From an uncultured Deefgea sp. (GTDB lineage: Bacteria > Pseudomonadota > Gammaproteobacteria > Burkholderiales > Chitinibacteraceae): 64,000 nucleotides of DNA. The notes beneath the pieces are model-generated. The model made no database searches, was not told the origin of the DNA, and was given only the letters and a program-made list of their open reading frames with translations. The position numbers were made by a program, and so were the translations under genes. The stretch is taken from positions 1 through 64,000 of the forward strand of contig NZ_CAMTIA010000008.1 of NCBI RefSeq assembly GCF_947072475.1. The letters are read 5' to 3'. This document shows positions 54,030-63,990 of the stretch, one piece after another (within the stretch, counting starts at the first letter, position 1; the number at the start of each line of letters is the position of its first letter).

Positions 54030-55819
54030 GCCAAGAATCTACCAAGCGTGCAATTCCTGTTCGCAAGTTTGACGCGCTAATCGTCGGCGCGGGTGGTGCG
54101 GGTTTACGCGCGGCACTGCAATTGTCTGAGGCAGGGGTTAAAACCGCTGTTCTGTCTAAAGTATTCCCAACGCGCTCGCACACCGTGGCGGCGCAAGGGG
54201 GGGTTTCGGCTTCATTGGGTAATTCTGAGCCAGATCATTGGACTTGGCATATGTACGACACCGTTAAAGGTTCGGACTGGCTAGGGGATCAAGACGCGAT
54301 TGAATTTATGTGCCGTGAAGCGCCAAAAGTAGTGATTGAGCTTGAGCATTTTGGTATGCCGTTCGATCGCAACGCCGACGGTACGATATATCAGCGGCCA
54401 TTTGGTGGTCACATGAGCAACTTTGGCGAAAAACCAGTTCGCCGCGCCTGTGCTGCCGCTGACCGTACCGGTCATGCCATGTTGCACGCTTTATATCAAC
54501 GCAATGTTCGCGCTAATACCCAGTTTTTTGTTGAGTGGATGGCGCTGGACATGATTCGTGATGAAAACGGCGTGGTGCAAGGCGTGGTCGCGATGGAGAT
54601 GGAAACCTCTGAAATCGTGATTTTCCAAGCCAAAGCCACTTTGTTCGCCACTGGCGGCGCCGGACGGATTTATTCTTCTTCTACCAACGCCTTTATTAAT
54701 ACCGGCGATGGCTTGGGAATGGCCGCGCGTGCGGGTGTGCCGTTAGAAGATATGGAATTTTGGCAGTTTCACCCCACTGGAGTGGCCGGTGCAGGGGTAT
54801 TGATTACTGAGGGTGTGCGCGGTGAGGGCGGCATTTTACGCAACTCGAACGGCGAGCGCTTTATGGAGCGTTACGCGCCGAACGCCAAAGATTTAGCGTC
54901 GCGTGACGTGGTTTCGCGTGCGATGGTGACCGAGATTAACGAAGGCCGTGGTTGTGGCCCAAATAAAGATCACGTTTTGCTGGATATTACGCATTTAGAT
55001 CCAGAAGTCATCATGTCGAAATTGCCGGGTATCCGCGAAATCTCGATCAAATTTGCCGGTGTTGACCCGATCAAAGCGCCCATTCCCGTTGTACCCACTT
55101 GCCACTACCAAATGGGCGGTATTCCGACCAATTACAAAGGTGAAGTGGTGATGGGCGACGAAACTGTCAAAGGTTTCTACGCCGCTGGTGAATGTGCTTG
55201 TGCCTCGGTGCATGGTGCTAATCGCTTGGGGACTAACTCATTACTCGATTTATTGGTGTTTGGTAAATCGTCGGGCAATTCAATGATCGAATTTATCAAA
55301 AATTCGCACGAATCATTTCCTGAGGTTGCGCTGAAAGACGTTGAGCGCTCTGTGGCGCGTGTTGCCCGTTTGGACAATCAAACCACGGGTAGCAATGTGA
55401 ACGAAGCGCGCTTGGCGATGCAACGCACCATGCAAGCGCATGCCGGGGTGTTCCGCTTTAAAGACATGTTGGCTGAAGGCGTGGCGAAGATTCTCGAAGT
55501 CGAAAAAATGGTTCAAAACACCGTCATTACCGACAAATCGAAAACCTTTAATACCGCGCGTCTTGAAGCGTTGGAATTAGAAAATCTGATCGAAGTAGCT
55601 AAAGCGACGATGATTTCGGCCAATGCGCGCACGGAATCACGCGGCGCGCACGTGCGTGACGATGCCATTGATAGCCCCGAGCAACCGAATGGTCGTGACG
55701 ATAAAAACTGGCTCAAACACAGCCTGTGGTTTAGCTCAGACAATCGTCTTGAATACAAACCCGTCAATTTAACGCCGCTGACGGTGGATTCAGTTGCGTT
55801 GAAGACGCGTTCGTATTAA
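54026..55819 (+). CDS. sdhA: Succinate dehydrogenase flavoprotein subunit SdhA
   Basis: The catalytic subunit oxidising succinate to fumarate. It has 597 residues from MSQESTKRAI at 54026, where ATGA overlaps the sdhD stop. The FAD-binding GAGGAG is at 21-26 and the covalent FAD His52 in RSHTVAAQGG. Further motifs are FHPTGVAGAG, TEGVRGEGGIL and HGANRLGTNSLLDLLVFG, with the active-site Arg/His in the C-terminal half. It is followed by a 70-base gap holding a REP-like hairpin before sdhB. Confidence 0.98.
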   Translation: MSQESTKRAIPVRKFDALIVGAGGAGLRAALQLSEAGVKTAVLSKVFPTRSHTVAAQGGVSASLGNSEPDHWTWHMYDTVKGSDWLGDQDAIEFMCREAPKVVIELEHFGMPFDRNADGTIYQRPFGGHMSNFGEKPVRRACAAADRTGHAMLHALYQRNVRANTQFFVEWMALDMIRDENGVVQGVVAMEMETSEIVIFQAKATLFATGGAGRIYSSSTNAFINTGDGLGMAARAGVPLEDMEFWQFHPTGVAGAGVLITEGVRGEGGILRNSNGERFMERYAPNAKDLASRDVVSRAMVTEINEGRGCGPNKDHVLLDITHLDPEVIMSKLPGIREISIKFAGVDPIKAPIPVVPTCHYQMGGIPTNYKGEVVMGDETVKGFYAAGECACASVHGANRLGTNSLLDLLVFGKSSGNSMIEFIKNSHESFPEVALKDVERSVARVARLDNQTTGSNVNEARLAMQRTMQAHAGVFRFKDMLAEGVAKILEVEKMVQNTVITDKSKTFNTARLEALELENLIEVAKATMISANARTESRGAHVRDDAIDSPEQPNGRDDKNWLKHSLWFSSDNRLEYKPVNLTPLTVDSVALKTRSY

Positions 55820-55845
55820 TTAATTTACGCCTTTGGGCGTCTACA

Positions 55846-55884
55846 TTCCCCCTCTCTTTTTGGGAGAGGGCAAGGGGTGAGGGT
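55846..55884. repeat. REP-like hairpin in the sdhA-sdhB gap
   Basis: CCCTCTC (about 55851-55857) pairs with GAGAGGG (55864-55870), followed by CAAGGGGTGAGGG. This sequence type (CCCTCTC ... GAGAGGG ... GGGGTGAGGG) is widespread as an intergenic repeat in proteobacteria. The GGGGTGAGGG end lies where the sdhB ribosome site should be. Confidence 0.7.
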
Positions 55885-55889
55885 AAAAA

Positions 55890-56603
55890 ATGACTACACA
55901 ATCCGTAAAATTTCGCGTTTATCGTTACGATCCAGATAAAGACGCTAAGCCGTATATGCAAGACATCAGCGTTGATGTCGACACCACCACTGAACGCAAA
56001 TTGCTCGATGCCTTGGTGAAACTCAAAGTGGTTGATGAATCGTTGTCATTCCGCCGTTCATGCCGCGAAGGCGTGTGTGGCTCGGATGCAATGAATATCA
56101 ATGGCAAAAATGGTCTGGCCTGTATTACCGATATCGATACGCTCAAACAGCCAATCGAAGTGCGTCCATTGCCGGGCTTGCCAGTAATCCGTGATTTGAT
56201 CGTCGATATGACGCAGTTTTTTAAGCAATATCACTCGATCAAGCCGTATGTGATTAACGACAGCCCAGCGCCAGATCGTGAACGCTTGCAAAGCCAAGAA
56301 GACCGTAAAGAACTCGATGGCTTGTACGAGTGTATTTTGTGCGCTTGCTGTTCAACCGCATGCCCGTCGTTCTGGTGGAATCCGGATAAATTTGTCGGCC
56401 CGGCGGGTTTGCTCGCAGCGTATCGCTTTATTGCTGACACCCGTGACGAAGCCACCAGCGCACGTTTGGATAATCTAGAAGATCCTTATCGTTTGTTCCG
56501 TTGCCACAGCATTATGAATTGCGTTGATGTTTGCCCGAAAGAGCTCAACCCAACCAAGGCCATTGGTAAGATTAAAGATTTGATGGTGAAGCGTATTGCT
56601 TGA
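55890..56603 (+). CDS. sdhB: Succinate dehydrogenase iron-sulfur subunit SdhB
   Basis: Carries electrons from FAD to quinone through three clusters. It has 237 residues. The 2Fe-2S ligands lie in SCREGVCGSDAM with the later Cys of GLAC, the 4Fe-4S ligands in CILCACCSTACP, and the 3Fe-4S ligands in CHSIMNCVDVCPK. The N-terminal FRVYRYDPD is typical. The start uses GTGAGGG from the upstream repeat as ribosome site. Confidence 0.98.
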   Translation: MTTQSVKFRVYRYDPDKDAKPYMQDISVDVDTTTERKLLDALVKLKVVDESLSFRRSCREGVCGSDAMNINGKNGLACITDIDTLKQPIEVRPLPGLPVIRDLIVDMTQFFKQYHSIKPYVINDSPAPDRERLQSQEDRKELDGLYECILCACCSTACPSFWWNPDKFVGPAGLLAAYRFIADTRDEATSARLDNLEDPYRLFRCHSIMNCVDVCPKELNPTKAIGKIKDLMVKRIA

Positions 56604-56674
56604 TAGTGAGTGGGTATATCCTTCTAGACTTTTTTTGATAAAGCCTGCATGGTTATACCCATAGGGGGGTCTGG

Positions 56675-56920
56675 ATGGATGAAGTTGAGTTCAAACGAAT
56701 TGTGTGGCGCTCTCGCCGTGGATTGCTGGAATTAGATTTGCAATTAGAGCGCTTCGTTTCCGATGTTTTACCCACGTTATCTGAGTCTGAATTGGCTGTG
56801 TACGAACAAGTTTTAATGCTGCCCGATTGGGACTTTTTAGAGTACGTCAATGGCAAGTCGGTGTGTCCTGATACACAGCTGGCCGTGATGATAGCGCGCA
56901 TCAGCGCCGCACAACAGTAA
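56675..56920 (+). CDS. sdhE: Succinate dehydrogenase flavinylation factor SdhE
   Basis: An 81-residue assembly factor that helps attach FAD covalently to SdhA. The conserved RGLLELD (RGxxE motif, about residues 15-21) and DWDFLEYVNG are present. It lies between sdhB and gltA, the usual place in betaproteobacteria. The gap before it has an inverted repeat GGGTATATCC/GGTTATACCC. Confidence 0.95.
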   Translation: MDEVEFKRIVWRSRRGLLELDLQLERFVSDVLPTLSESELAVYEQVLMLPDWDFLEYVNGKSVCPDTQLAVMIARISAAQQ

Positions 56921-56954
56921 CGTACAGCTTAGGCTGTTTAACAGGAGTCTATAG

Positions 56955-58241
56955 ATGGATAAGAAAGTCACGCTAACGTATAACGACGGACAAAGCACAC
57001 TCGATTTCCCAGTGTTGCCGAGCACGCTGGGTCCTGATGTTGTAGATATCCGTAAATTTTCGCAAACGGGGATGTTTACCTTCGACCCAGGTTTTTTAGC
57101 AACGTCTAGTTGCGAATCCAAAATCACTTTCATCGATGGTGATTTAGGGCAGTTGTACTATCGTGGCTATCCTATCGAGCAGTTGGCGGAAGATTCTGAT
57201 TACCTCGAAGTCTGCTACTTGTTGATCAACGGTGAGTTGCCAACTGCGGCTGAAAAAACTGTTTTTGAAAAAACCGTCATGAGTCACACCATGATTCACG
57301 ACCAATTGACGCGCTTTTTTAACGGCTTTCGCCGTGACGCGCATCCGATGGCGATGATGGTCGGTGTTGTTGGCGCATTGTCAGCGTTCTATCAAGACAG
57401 CTTGGACATCAATAACGAAGAGCACCGCAAAGTGGCGATGTTCCGTTTGATCTCTAAAATCCCGACCGTGGCGGCGATGTGCCACCGCTACAACCAAGGT
57501 TTGCCTTTCGTTTACCCACGCAACGATTTGAGCTACACCGCCAACTTCATGCACATGATGTTCTCTACGCCGTGCGAGCCGTATGTGCCCAACCCAGTAT
57601 TGGTGCGCGCGCTGGATGTGATCTTCACTTTGCACGCCGATCACGAACAAAATGCATCGACTTCAACCGTGCGTTTGGCCGGTTCTTCAGGTGCCAATCC
57701 GTTTGCCTGTATCGCAGCGGGTATTGCTTGCTTGTGGGGCCCATCGCATGGTGGTGCTAACGAAGCGGTATTGGTGATGTTGGACGAAATCGGTTCAGTG
57801 GACAACGTGCCGGCCTTTATGGAAGGCGTGAAAGCTAAAACGCATAAACTAATGGGCTTTGGTCACCGTGTTTACAAAAACACCGATCCACGTGCCAATG
57901 TGATGCGCCGTATCTGCCACGAAGTCTTGGCCGAAATGGGCTTGCAAGACGATCCAAAATTCAAATTGGCGATGGAATTGGAAAAAATCGCGCTGGAAGA
58001 TTCGTACTTCATCGAGCGTAAACTTTATCCAAACGTTGATTTCTACTCAGGTATCGTTCAATCGGCCTTGGGTATTCCAGTGCCCATGTTTACAGTGATT
58101 TTCGCCTTGGCGCGCACTGTAGGTTGGATTAGCCACTGGAATGAAATGATTTCTGATCCTGGTATGAAAATCGGTCGTCCACGTCAGCAATACACTGGCG
58201 CGCAAAAACGTGATTTTGTACCTATTGATCAACGCGGCTAA
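56955..58241 (+). CDS. gltA: Citrate synthase (type II, hexameric)
   Basis: Condenses acetyl-CoA with oxaloacetate. It has 428 residues (E. coli 427). Catalytic and conserved segments: [26 protein letters not shown] and the Asp of [11 protein letters not shown], with an N-terminal beta domain typical of the NADH-sensitive Gram-negative type. It follows sdhE by 34 bases with AGGAG before the start, within the sdh-suc run. Confidence 0.98.
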   Translation: MDKKVTLTYNDGQSTLDFPVLPSTLGPDVVDIRKFSQTGMFTFDPGFLATSSCESKITFIDGDLGQLYYRGYPIEQLAEDSDYLEVCYLLINGELPTAAEKTVFEKTVMSHTMIHDQLTRFFNGFRRDAHPMAMMVGVVGALSAFYQDSLDINNEEHRKVAMFRLISKIPTVAAMCHRYNQGLPFVYPRNDLSYTANFMHMMFSTPCEPYVPNPVLVRALDVIFTLHADHEQNASTSTVRLAGSSGANPFACIAAGIACLWGPSHGGANEAVLVMLDEIGSVDNVPAFMEGVKAKTHKLMGFGHRVYKNTDPRANVMRRICHEVLAEMGLQDDPKFKLAMELEKIALEDSYFIERKLYPNVDFYSGIVQSALGIPVPMFTVIFALARTVGWISHWNEMISDPGMKIGRPRQQYTGAQKRDFVPIDQRG

Positions 58242-58347
58242 GACCCCGTTCCTGCGCCCTTATGTACCCCATGAGGGCGTAGCAGCATTGACCGGCCTAA
58301 GTGCATCAACTTGCAAAGCTTAGGCGGATAAAACTGGATACACGGCA

Positions 58348-61155
58348 ATGATGAAAGAACTCGAAACAAATTCTCAGCTTTTTGGCGGCAACGCACCTTT
58401 CGTAGAAGATCTTTACGAACAGTATTTATTTGACCCCACTTCGGTAGACACTGAATGGCGGACGTATTTTGACAAGCTGCAACTCAGTAGCGGCAACACC
58501 ACGCGTGATATTGCTCGTGCACCGATTGAAGAGTCGTTTCGGCAATTAGCCAAGCAGCCAATCCGTGCCGCAGGCGTGGCCGATGAAGGCGCGATTGAAC
58601 GTCAAGTGAATGTACTGCGTTTAATTTCCGCCTACCGCATCATGGGTAGCCGTGGCGCGAGCTTAGATCCATTGGAAAGAATGGATAAAGTGGCGATGCC
58701 CCAATTGGACCCTAAAACTTACAACCTATCTGATAGTGATATGGCGGTGAAGTTGGGTACCAATATCGCCGGATTAGAGCGCGCAACCCCCACTGAAGTG
58801 CTGGGGTTTTTGAAGCAAACGTATTGCGGCAATATTGGCTTGGAATACATGCACATTACCGATGCAGAAGAGCGCAACTGGGTGCAAGAGTTCTTTGAGT
58901 CAAGTCGCTCGCAACCGAGCTTTAATGTTGCGCAAAAAAAACGCATTCTCAAGCAAGTGACTGCCGCCGAAACGCTAGAGCAGTATTTGCATAAAAAATA
59001 TGTCGGTCAAAAACGCTTCTCGCTCGAAGGCGGCGATTCAATGATTCCGGCGGTGGACTTTCTAGCCCAAGCGGCTGGGGCGTCGGGCGTGCAAGAAATC
59101 GTTATCGGCATGGCGCATCGTGGCCGCTTGAATATGCTGGTCAATATCTTGGGCAAACAACCCCGCGATTTGTTTGGCGAATTTGAAGGCCGTTACGATA
59201 CGTCGTTGGCATCGGGTGATGTGAAATACCATATGGGCTTTAGCTCAGATATTCCCACTGCGGGCGGGCCATTGCATTTGACCTTGGCGTTTAATCCATC
59301 GCATTTAGAAATCGTCAACCCAGTGGTAGAAGGCTCAGTGCGTGCGCGGCAACATCGCCGCCACGATACGGTGGGCGATCAAGTGCTGCCGTTATTGATT
59401 CATGGCGACTCGGCCTTTATCGGTCTAGGTACCAACCAAGGTACATTTAATCTATCGCAAACCCGTGGTTACGGCACGGGCGGTACGGTGCATTTGGTGA
59501 TCAATAACCAAGTGGGTTTCACCACCTCGGACATCCGCGACAATCGCTCGACGATTTACAGTACTGACATCGCTAAGATGGTAGAAGCGCCGATTTTCCA
59601 CGTGAACGGGGACGATCCAGAAGCCGTTTGTTTGGTAACGGATGCGGCACTGAAATACCGACAGAAATTCCATAAAGACGTGGTGATTGATCTGGTTTGC
59701 TACCGTAAACACGGTCACAACGAAGCGGATGATCCATTTGTAACGCAGCCAATGATGTATCGCCAAGTGGCTAAGCATCCAGGTGCACGCCGTAAATACG
59801 CTGATCGTTTGATCGCTGAAGGCGTGGTCACCGCAGCAGAAGCCGATGGCATGATCCAAGCGTATCGCGATGCATTGGATCGTGGTGAGCACGTTGAAAA
59901 AACCACGCTCACTGATTACAAACGCTCGCATGCTATTGATTGGTCAAAATACCTCGGTACGCACTGGCGTCAGCCCGTGGTAACGGCGGTGCCGCAAGCC
60001 GATTTGATTCGCTTGACCGAAAAATTCACTGCGGTGCCAGAAGGCTTTAAGCTGCGCGCCAACGTCGAAAAAATCATTAACGAACGTAAAGCGATGGTCG
60101 CCGGTGACTCGCCGGTTGACTTTGGTATGGCTGAGCATTTGGCTTACGCCACCTTATTGACTGAAGGTCATGGCGTGCGTTTGTCCGGTGAAGATTCCGG
60201 TCGTGGTACGTTTAATCACCGGCATGCCGTTTTGCACGATCAAAATCGTGAAAAATGGGATCACGGCGTACACGTGCCATTGCAAAATCTATCGGAAAAC
60301 CAAGCACCATTCCGGGTGATTGATTCGATTTTGAACGAAGAAGCCGTTTTGGCGTTTGAATATGGCTATGCCTGCTCAGAGCCGAACGAATTGGTCATCT
60401 GGGAAGCGCAATTTGGTGACTTTGCCAACGGCGCTCAAGTGGTGATTGACCAATTTATTACTTCGGGTGAAACCAAGTGGGGTCGTTTGTGTGGCCTGAC
60501 GATGATTTTGCCGCATGGTTACGATGGTCAAGGTCCAGAGCATTCTTCGGCGCGGGTTGAGCGTTATTTGCAGCTGTGTGCTGAGCACAATATCCAAGTG
60601 GTGATGTTGTCTGAAGCGGCACAAATGTATCACGTGCTGCGTCGCCAAATGTTGCGCCCTTATCGTAAGCCGTTGATTGTCATCATGAGTAAAAAACTCT
60701 TGAAGGCCAAAAACGCCGCCAGCCCAATTGAGCACTTTACCAGCGGTGAATTTCGCGCCGTGATCGGTGAAGCGCAAGAGCTCGATGGTAAAAAAGTCAA
60801 ACGCGTGGTGTGCTGCTCGGGTCAGGTGTATTTCGACCTGCTAGCGGGTCGCAGTGAACGCGAGATTAAAGACATTGCCATTGTGCGGATTGAGCAACTG
60901 TATCCATTCCCCGCCGATGAGCTCAAAGCCGAACTCAGCAAGTATCCGAACGCCAAAGAAATCATGTGGGCGCAAGAAGAGCCGCGCAATCAAGGGGCAT
61001 GGCATCAACTGCGCCATCGCCTTGAAGACGTGTTAGAGCCAAAACAAGTATTGCAATACGCGGGTCGTCCATCGTCAGCGTCGCCTGCAGTGGGTTATAT
61101 GAGTAAGCACAATGCGCAGCTCAAAACCCTTGTTGATGATGCAATGAAACTGTAA
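58348..61155 (+). CDS. sucA: 2-Oxoglutarate dehydrogenase E1 component
   Basis: The thiamine-diphosphate-dependent decarboxylase of the 2-oxoglutarate dehydrogenase complex. It has 935 residues (E. coli 933); the start may be either of two adjacent methionines. Motifs are FVEDLYEQYL at the N-terminus, GMAHRGRLNML, the ThDP segment GDSAFIGLGTNQGTFNLSQ, HGHNEADDP and GQGPEHSSARVERYLQ. It is followed by sucB. Confidence 0.98.
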   Translation: MMKELETNSQLFGGNAPFVEDLYEQYLFDPTSVDTEWRTYFDKLQLSSGNTTRDIARAPIEESFRQLAKQPIRAAGVADEGAIERQVNVLRLISAYRIMGSRGASLDPLERMDKVAMPQLDPKTYNLSDSDMAVKLGTNIAGLERATPTEVLGFLKQTYCGNIGLEYMHITDAEERNWVQEFFESSRSQPSFNVAQKKRILKQVTAAETLEQYLHKKYVGQKRFSLEGGDSMIPAVDFLAQAAGASGVQEIVIGMAHRGRLNMLVNILGKQPRDLFGEFEGRYDTSLASGDVKYHMGFSSDIPTAGGPLHLTLAFNPSHLEIVNPVVEGSVRARQHRRHDTVGDQVLPLLIHGDSAFIGLGTNQGTFNLSQTRGYGTGGTVHLVINNQVGFTTSDIRDNRSTIYSTDIAKMVEAPIFHVNGDDPEAVCLVTDAALKYRQKFHKDVVIDLVCYRKHGHNEADDPFVTQPMMYRQVAKHPGARRKYADRLIAEGVVTAAEADGMIQAYRDALDRGEHVEKTTLTDYKRSHAIDWSKYLGTHWRQPVVTAVPQADLIRLTEKFTAVPEGFKLRANVEKIINERKAMVAGDSPVDFGMAEHLAYATLLTEGHGVRLSGEDSGRGTFNHRHAVLHDQNREKWDHGVHVPLQNLSENQAPFRVIDSILNEEAVLAFEYGYACSEPNELVIWEAQFGDFANGAQVVIDQFITSGETKWGRLCGLTMILPHGYDGQGPEHSSARVERYLQLCAEHNIQVVMLSEAAQMYHVLRRQMLRPYRKPLIVIMSKKLLKAKNAASPIEHFTSGEFRAVIGEAQELDGKKVKRVVCCSGQVYFDLLAGRSEREIKDIAIVRIEQLYPFPADELKAELSKYPNAKEIMWAQEEPRNQGAWHQLRHRLEDVLEPKQVLQYAGRPSSASPAVGYMSKHNAQLKTLVDDAMKL

Positions 61156-61213
61156 ATCCAACGCCACGCTCAGCGTGGCGCGGCTGAACTGGCCAAAACT
61201 CTGGAGATGAAAA

Positions 61214-62383
61214 ATGATTATCGATGTCTTAGTGCCACAATTGCCTGAATCAGTATCAGAAGCGACTTTAGTTTCTTGGAAGAAAAAAGTCGGCGAAGCA
61301 GTTACTCGTGATGAAAACCTCATCGACCTTGAAACAGATAAAGTCGTGCTGGAAATTCCAGCGCAACAGTCTGGCGTCTTGGTTGAGTTGCTTGAAGTGG
61401 ATGGCGCAACAGTGGGCAGTTTGCAACTGATCGCACGGATCGACACCACCGCCGTTGCTCAAGCTGCGCCTGCTGCTGCAGCGCCAGTGGCCGCAGTGGC
61501 GGATGCTTCGGTCATCGGCATGCCCGCCGCCAAAAAACTCGCTGCCGATGCGGGAGTGAATCTGGCGGATGTGGCCGGTACTGGTCGTGATGGCCGCATT
61601 TTGAAAGAAGACGTGCAAAATCATTTGAGCAAACCGACTGCGCCAGCAGTGGCCGCGCCCGTGGTGGCGACGGCAACCGATGGCCGCACCGAACAGCGTG
61701 TGCCGATGAGCCGTTTACGTGCTCGCGTTGCTGAGCGTTTACTGCAATCGCAACAAACTAACGCCATTCTGACGACGTTTAACGAAGTCAACATGAAGCC
61801 GTTGATGGATTTACGCAACAAATACAAAGATAAATTCGAAAAAGAGCACGGCGTGAAGCTCGGTTTCATGGGTTTCTTTGTGAAAGCGGTGGTTGCTGCG
61901 CTGAAAAAATACCCGATTGTGAATGCGTCGGTGGATGGTAGTGACATCGTGTATCACGGTTACTTTGATATTGGTGTGGCCGTTGGTAGCCCACGCGGTT
62001 TGGTGGTGCCGATTATTCGCAATGCCGATCAATTGTCTTTGGCCGATATCGAAAAAACCATCGCTGACTTTGGTAAGCGTGCGCAAGAAGGCAAACTTGG
62101 TGTTGAAGAGCTCACTGGCGGCACGTACACCATTTCCAATGGCGGTACTTTTGGTTCGATGATGTCAACGCCAATCATTAACCCACCACAATCGGCGATC
62201 TTGGGCATGCATGCCACTAAAGAGCGCGCCATGGTGGTCGATGGCCAAATCGTTGCTTTGCCGATGATGTATCTGGCGCAGTCTTACGATCACCGCATTA
62301 TTGATGGCCGTGAAGCGGTTTTGGCTTTGGTGGCGATTAAAGACGCGATTGAAGATCCAGCGCGTTTATTGCTTGATTTGTAA
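61214..62383 (+). CDS. sucB: 2-Oxoglutarate dehydrogenase E2 (dihydrolipoyl succinyltransferase)
   Basis: The core of the complex, moving succinyl from E1 to CoA. It has 389 residues, with one lipoyl domain (lipoyl Lys43 in [12 protein letters not shown]), a peripheral subunit-binding domain (about 97-133, [20 protein letters not shown]), Ala/Pro-rich linkers, and the catalytic domain with [12 protein letters not shown] near its end. GGAG precedes the start. The next gene, lpd, supplies E3. Confidence 0.98.
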   Translation: MIIDVLVPQLPESVSEATLVSWKKKVGEAVTRDENLIDLETDKVVLEIPAQQSGVLVELLEVDGATVGSLQLIARIDTTAVAQAAPAAAAPVAAVADASVIGMPAAKKLAADAGVNLADVAGTGRDGRILKEDVQNHLSKPTAPAVAAPVVATATDGRTEQRVPMSRLRARVAERLLQSQQTNAILTTFNEVNMKPLMDLRNKYKDKFEKEHGVKLGFMGFFVKAVVAALKKYPIVNASVDGSDIVYHGYFDIGVAVGSPRGLVVPIIRNADQLSLADIEKTIADFGKRAQEGKLGVEELTGGTYTISNGGTFGSMMSTPIINPPQSAILGMHATKERAMVVDGQIVALPMMYLAQSYDHRIIDGREAVLALVAIKDAIEDPARLLLDL

Positions 62384-62389
62384 TTTCTA

Positions 62390-62419
62390 AGGGTATGCCG
62401 CTACTTGCGGTATACCTTA
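62390..62419. other. Intercistronic hairpin between sucB and lpd
   Basis: GGTATGCCGC (about 62391-62400) pairs with GCGGTATACC (62408-62417) around TACTT. Only a weak T-rich tail follows, so it may be an attenuating or processing hairpin rather than a full terminator. Confidence 0.55.
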
Positions 62420-62464
62420 ATGTTTGCATTAATATACCCATGCGGGTTATGGATGGAATTCAAA

Positions 62465-63898
62465 ATGTCGAAATCTTTTGACGTTGTGGTAATCGGTGCC
62501 GGTCCTGGCGGATATATTGCGGCGATTCGTGCGGCGCAGCTGGGCTTTAAGACCGCTTGCGTCGATGAATTTAAAAACAAAGCAGGCAAAGCGTCACTGG
62601 GCGGCACCTGCTTAAACGTCGGTTGCATCCCATCGAAAGCATTGCTGGAGTCTTCAGAAAATGTAGAGCGCATCGAGCATAAATTTGCTGCGCACGGCAT
62701 TACTGTGGAAGGCATGAAGTTTGACGTTGGCACCATGCTGGCGCGTAAAGACGGCATTGTCAGCAAGCTGACACAAGGCATCGGTTATTTATTCAAAAAA
62801 AATAAAGTCGATAGCTTGCATGGCCATGGCAAAATTTTGGGCCGCGTTGGCGACAAATGGCAGCTTGAAGTGAATGACGCTGGTCAAACCGAAGTGGTTG
62901 AAGCGACGCACATCATCATTGCGACGGGTTCTACGCCACGGCAACTGCCGCAAGCGCCGGTCGATAACGTTTTGATCTTGGATAATGACGGCGCTTTATC
63001 GATTCCAGTGGTACCAAAACGTTTGGGCGTGATTGGTGCAGGGGTTATAGGCCTAGAAATGGGCTCGGTGTGGAAGCGTTTGGGTTCTGACGTCACGATT
63101 TTAGAAGGCGCGCCGGGCTTTTTACTGGCGGCTGACGAAGCGATTGCCAAAGAAGCGCATAAGATTTTCACTAAAGATTTGGGGCTGAAAATCAATACCA
63201 GCGTCAAAATCGGTGAAATCAATAAAGGTGATCACTCAGTTACGATCAATTATGTTGACGCTGAGGGTGCAGCGCACAGTGAAGAATTCGATAAATTAAT
63301 CGTATCCATTGGTCGCTTGCCAAACACTTGGAATCTAGCCAGTGATGATGTTGGTTTGCCACTCGATGAGCGCGGTTATGTGATTGTCGATGGCGATTGC
63401 CGTACTAGCTTGCCGAATGTTTGGGCAGTGGGTGACGTGGTTCGTGGTCCAATGTTGGCGCATAAAGCATCAGAAGAAGGCGTTGCGGTGGCTGAGCGTA
63501 TTGCTGGCCAGCATCCACACATTGATTTTAACAATGTGCCTTGGGTGATTTACACCAGTCCAGAAATGGCTTGGGTGGGTAAAACCGAACAAACCCTCAA
63601 AGCCGAAGGCATTGAATACAAGAAAGGCCAGTTCCCATTTGGCCCGAATGGTCGTGCACTCGGTTTGGGTGAAACGGCTGGTTTTGTCAAAATGCTCGCT
63701 TGCGCCAAAACAGATCGTATTTTGGGCGTGCATATCATTGGCCCATTTGCTTCTGAGTTGATTACTGAAGCCGTGGTGGCGATGGAATTTAACGCATCAA
63801 GTGAAGACATCGCCCGTATCGTTCACGCGCATCCTTCGTTGTCTGAAGCTTTGCACGAAGCGGCGCTGGGTGTGGATAAGCGCGGTTTGCATTCGTAA
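62465..63898 (+). CDS. lpd: Dihydrolipoyl dehydrogenase (E3)
   Basis: Reoxidises lipoamide in the 2-oxoglutarate dehydrogenase complex and may also serve the glycine cleavage system. It has 477 residues from [16 protein letters not shown] at 62465; the open frame upstream to 62405 is not conserved. The redox disulfide is Cys49/Cys54 in [13 protein letters not shown], the NAD-binding motif is [13 protein letters not shown], and the catalytic [13 protein letters not shown] closes the protein. The leader shares a TATACCCAT...TGGATGG stretch with that of sdhE. Confidence 0.98.
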   Translation: MSKSFDVVVIGAGPGGYIAAIRAAQLGFKTACVDEFKNKAGKASLGGTCLNVGCIPSKALLESSENVERIEHKFAAHGITVEGMKFDVGTMLARKDGIVSKLTQGIGYLFKKNKVDSLHGHGKILGRVGDKWQLEVNDAGQTEVVEATHIIIATGSTPRQLPQAPVDNVLILDNDGALSIPVVPKRLGVIGAGVIGLEMGSVWKRLGSDVTILEGAPGFLLAADEAIAKEAHKIFTKDLGLKINTSVKIGEINKGDHSVTINYVDAEGAAHSEEFDKLIVSIGRLPNTWNLASDDVGLPLDERGYVIVDGDCRTSLPNVWAVGDVVRGPMLAHKASEEGVAVAERIAGQHPHIDFNNVPWVIYTSPEMAWVGKTEQTLKAEGIEYKKGQFPFGPNGRALGLGETAGFVKMLACAKTDRILGVHIIGPFASELITEAVVAMEFNASSEDIARIVHAHPSLSEALHEAALGVDKRGLHS

Positions 63899-63990
63899 TT
63901 TGTTGACGGGTGATGACGCCCGTCGGTGGTACCTCTGGAGGGTTGTGTTGACCCTCACAATAACACGCTCCTCAAAAAGGATTAATAGAG

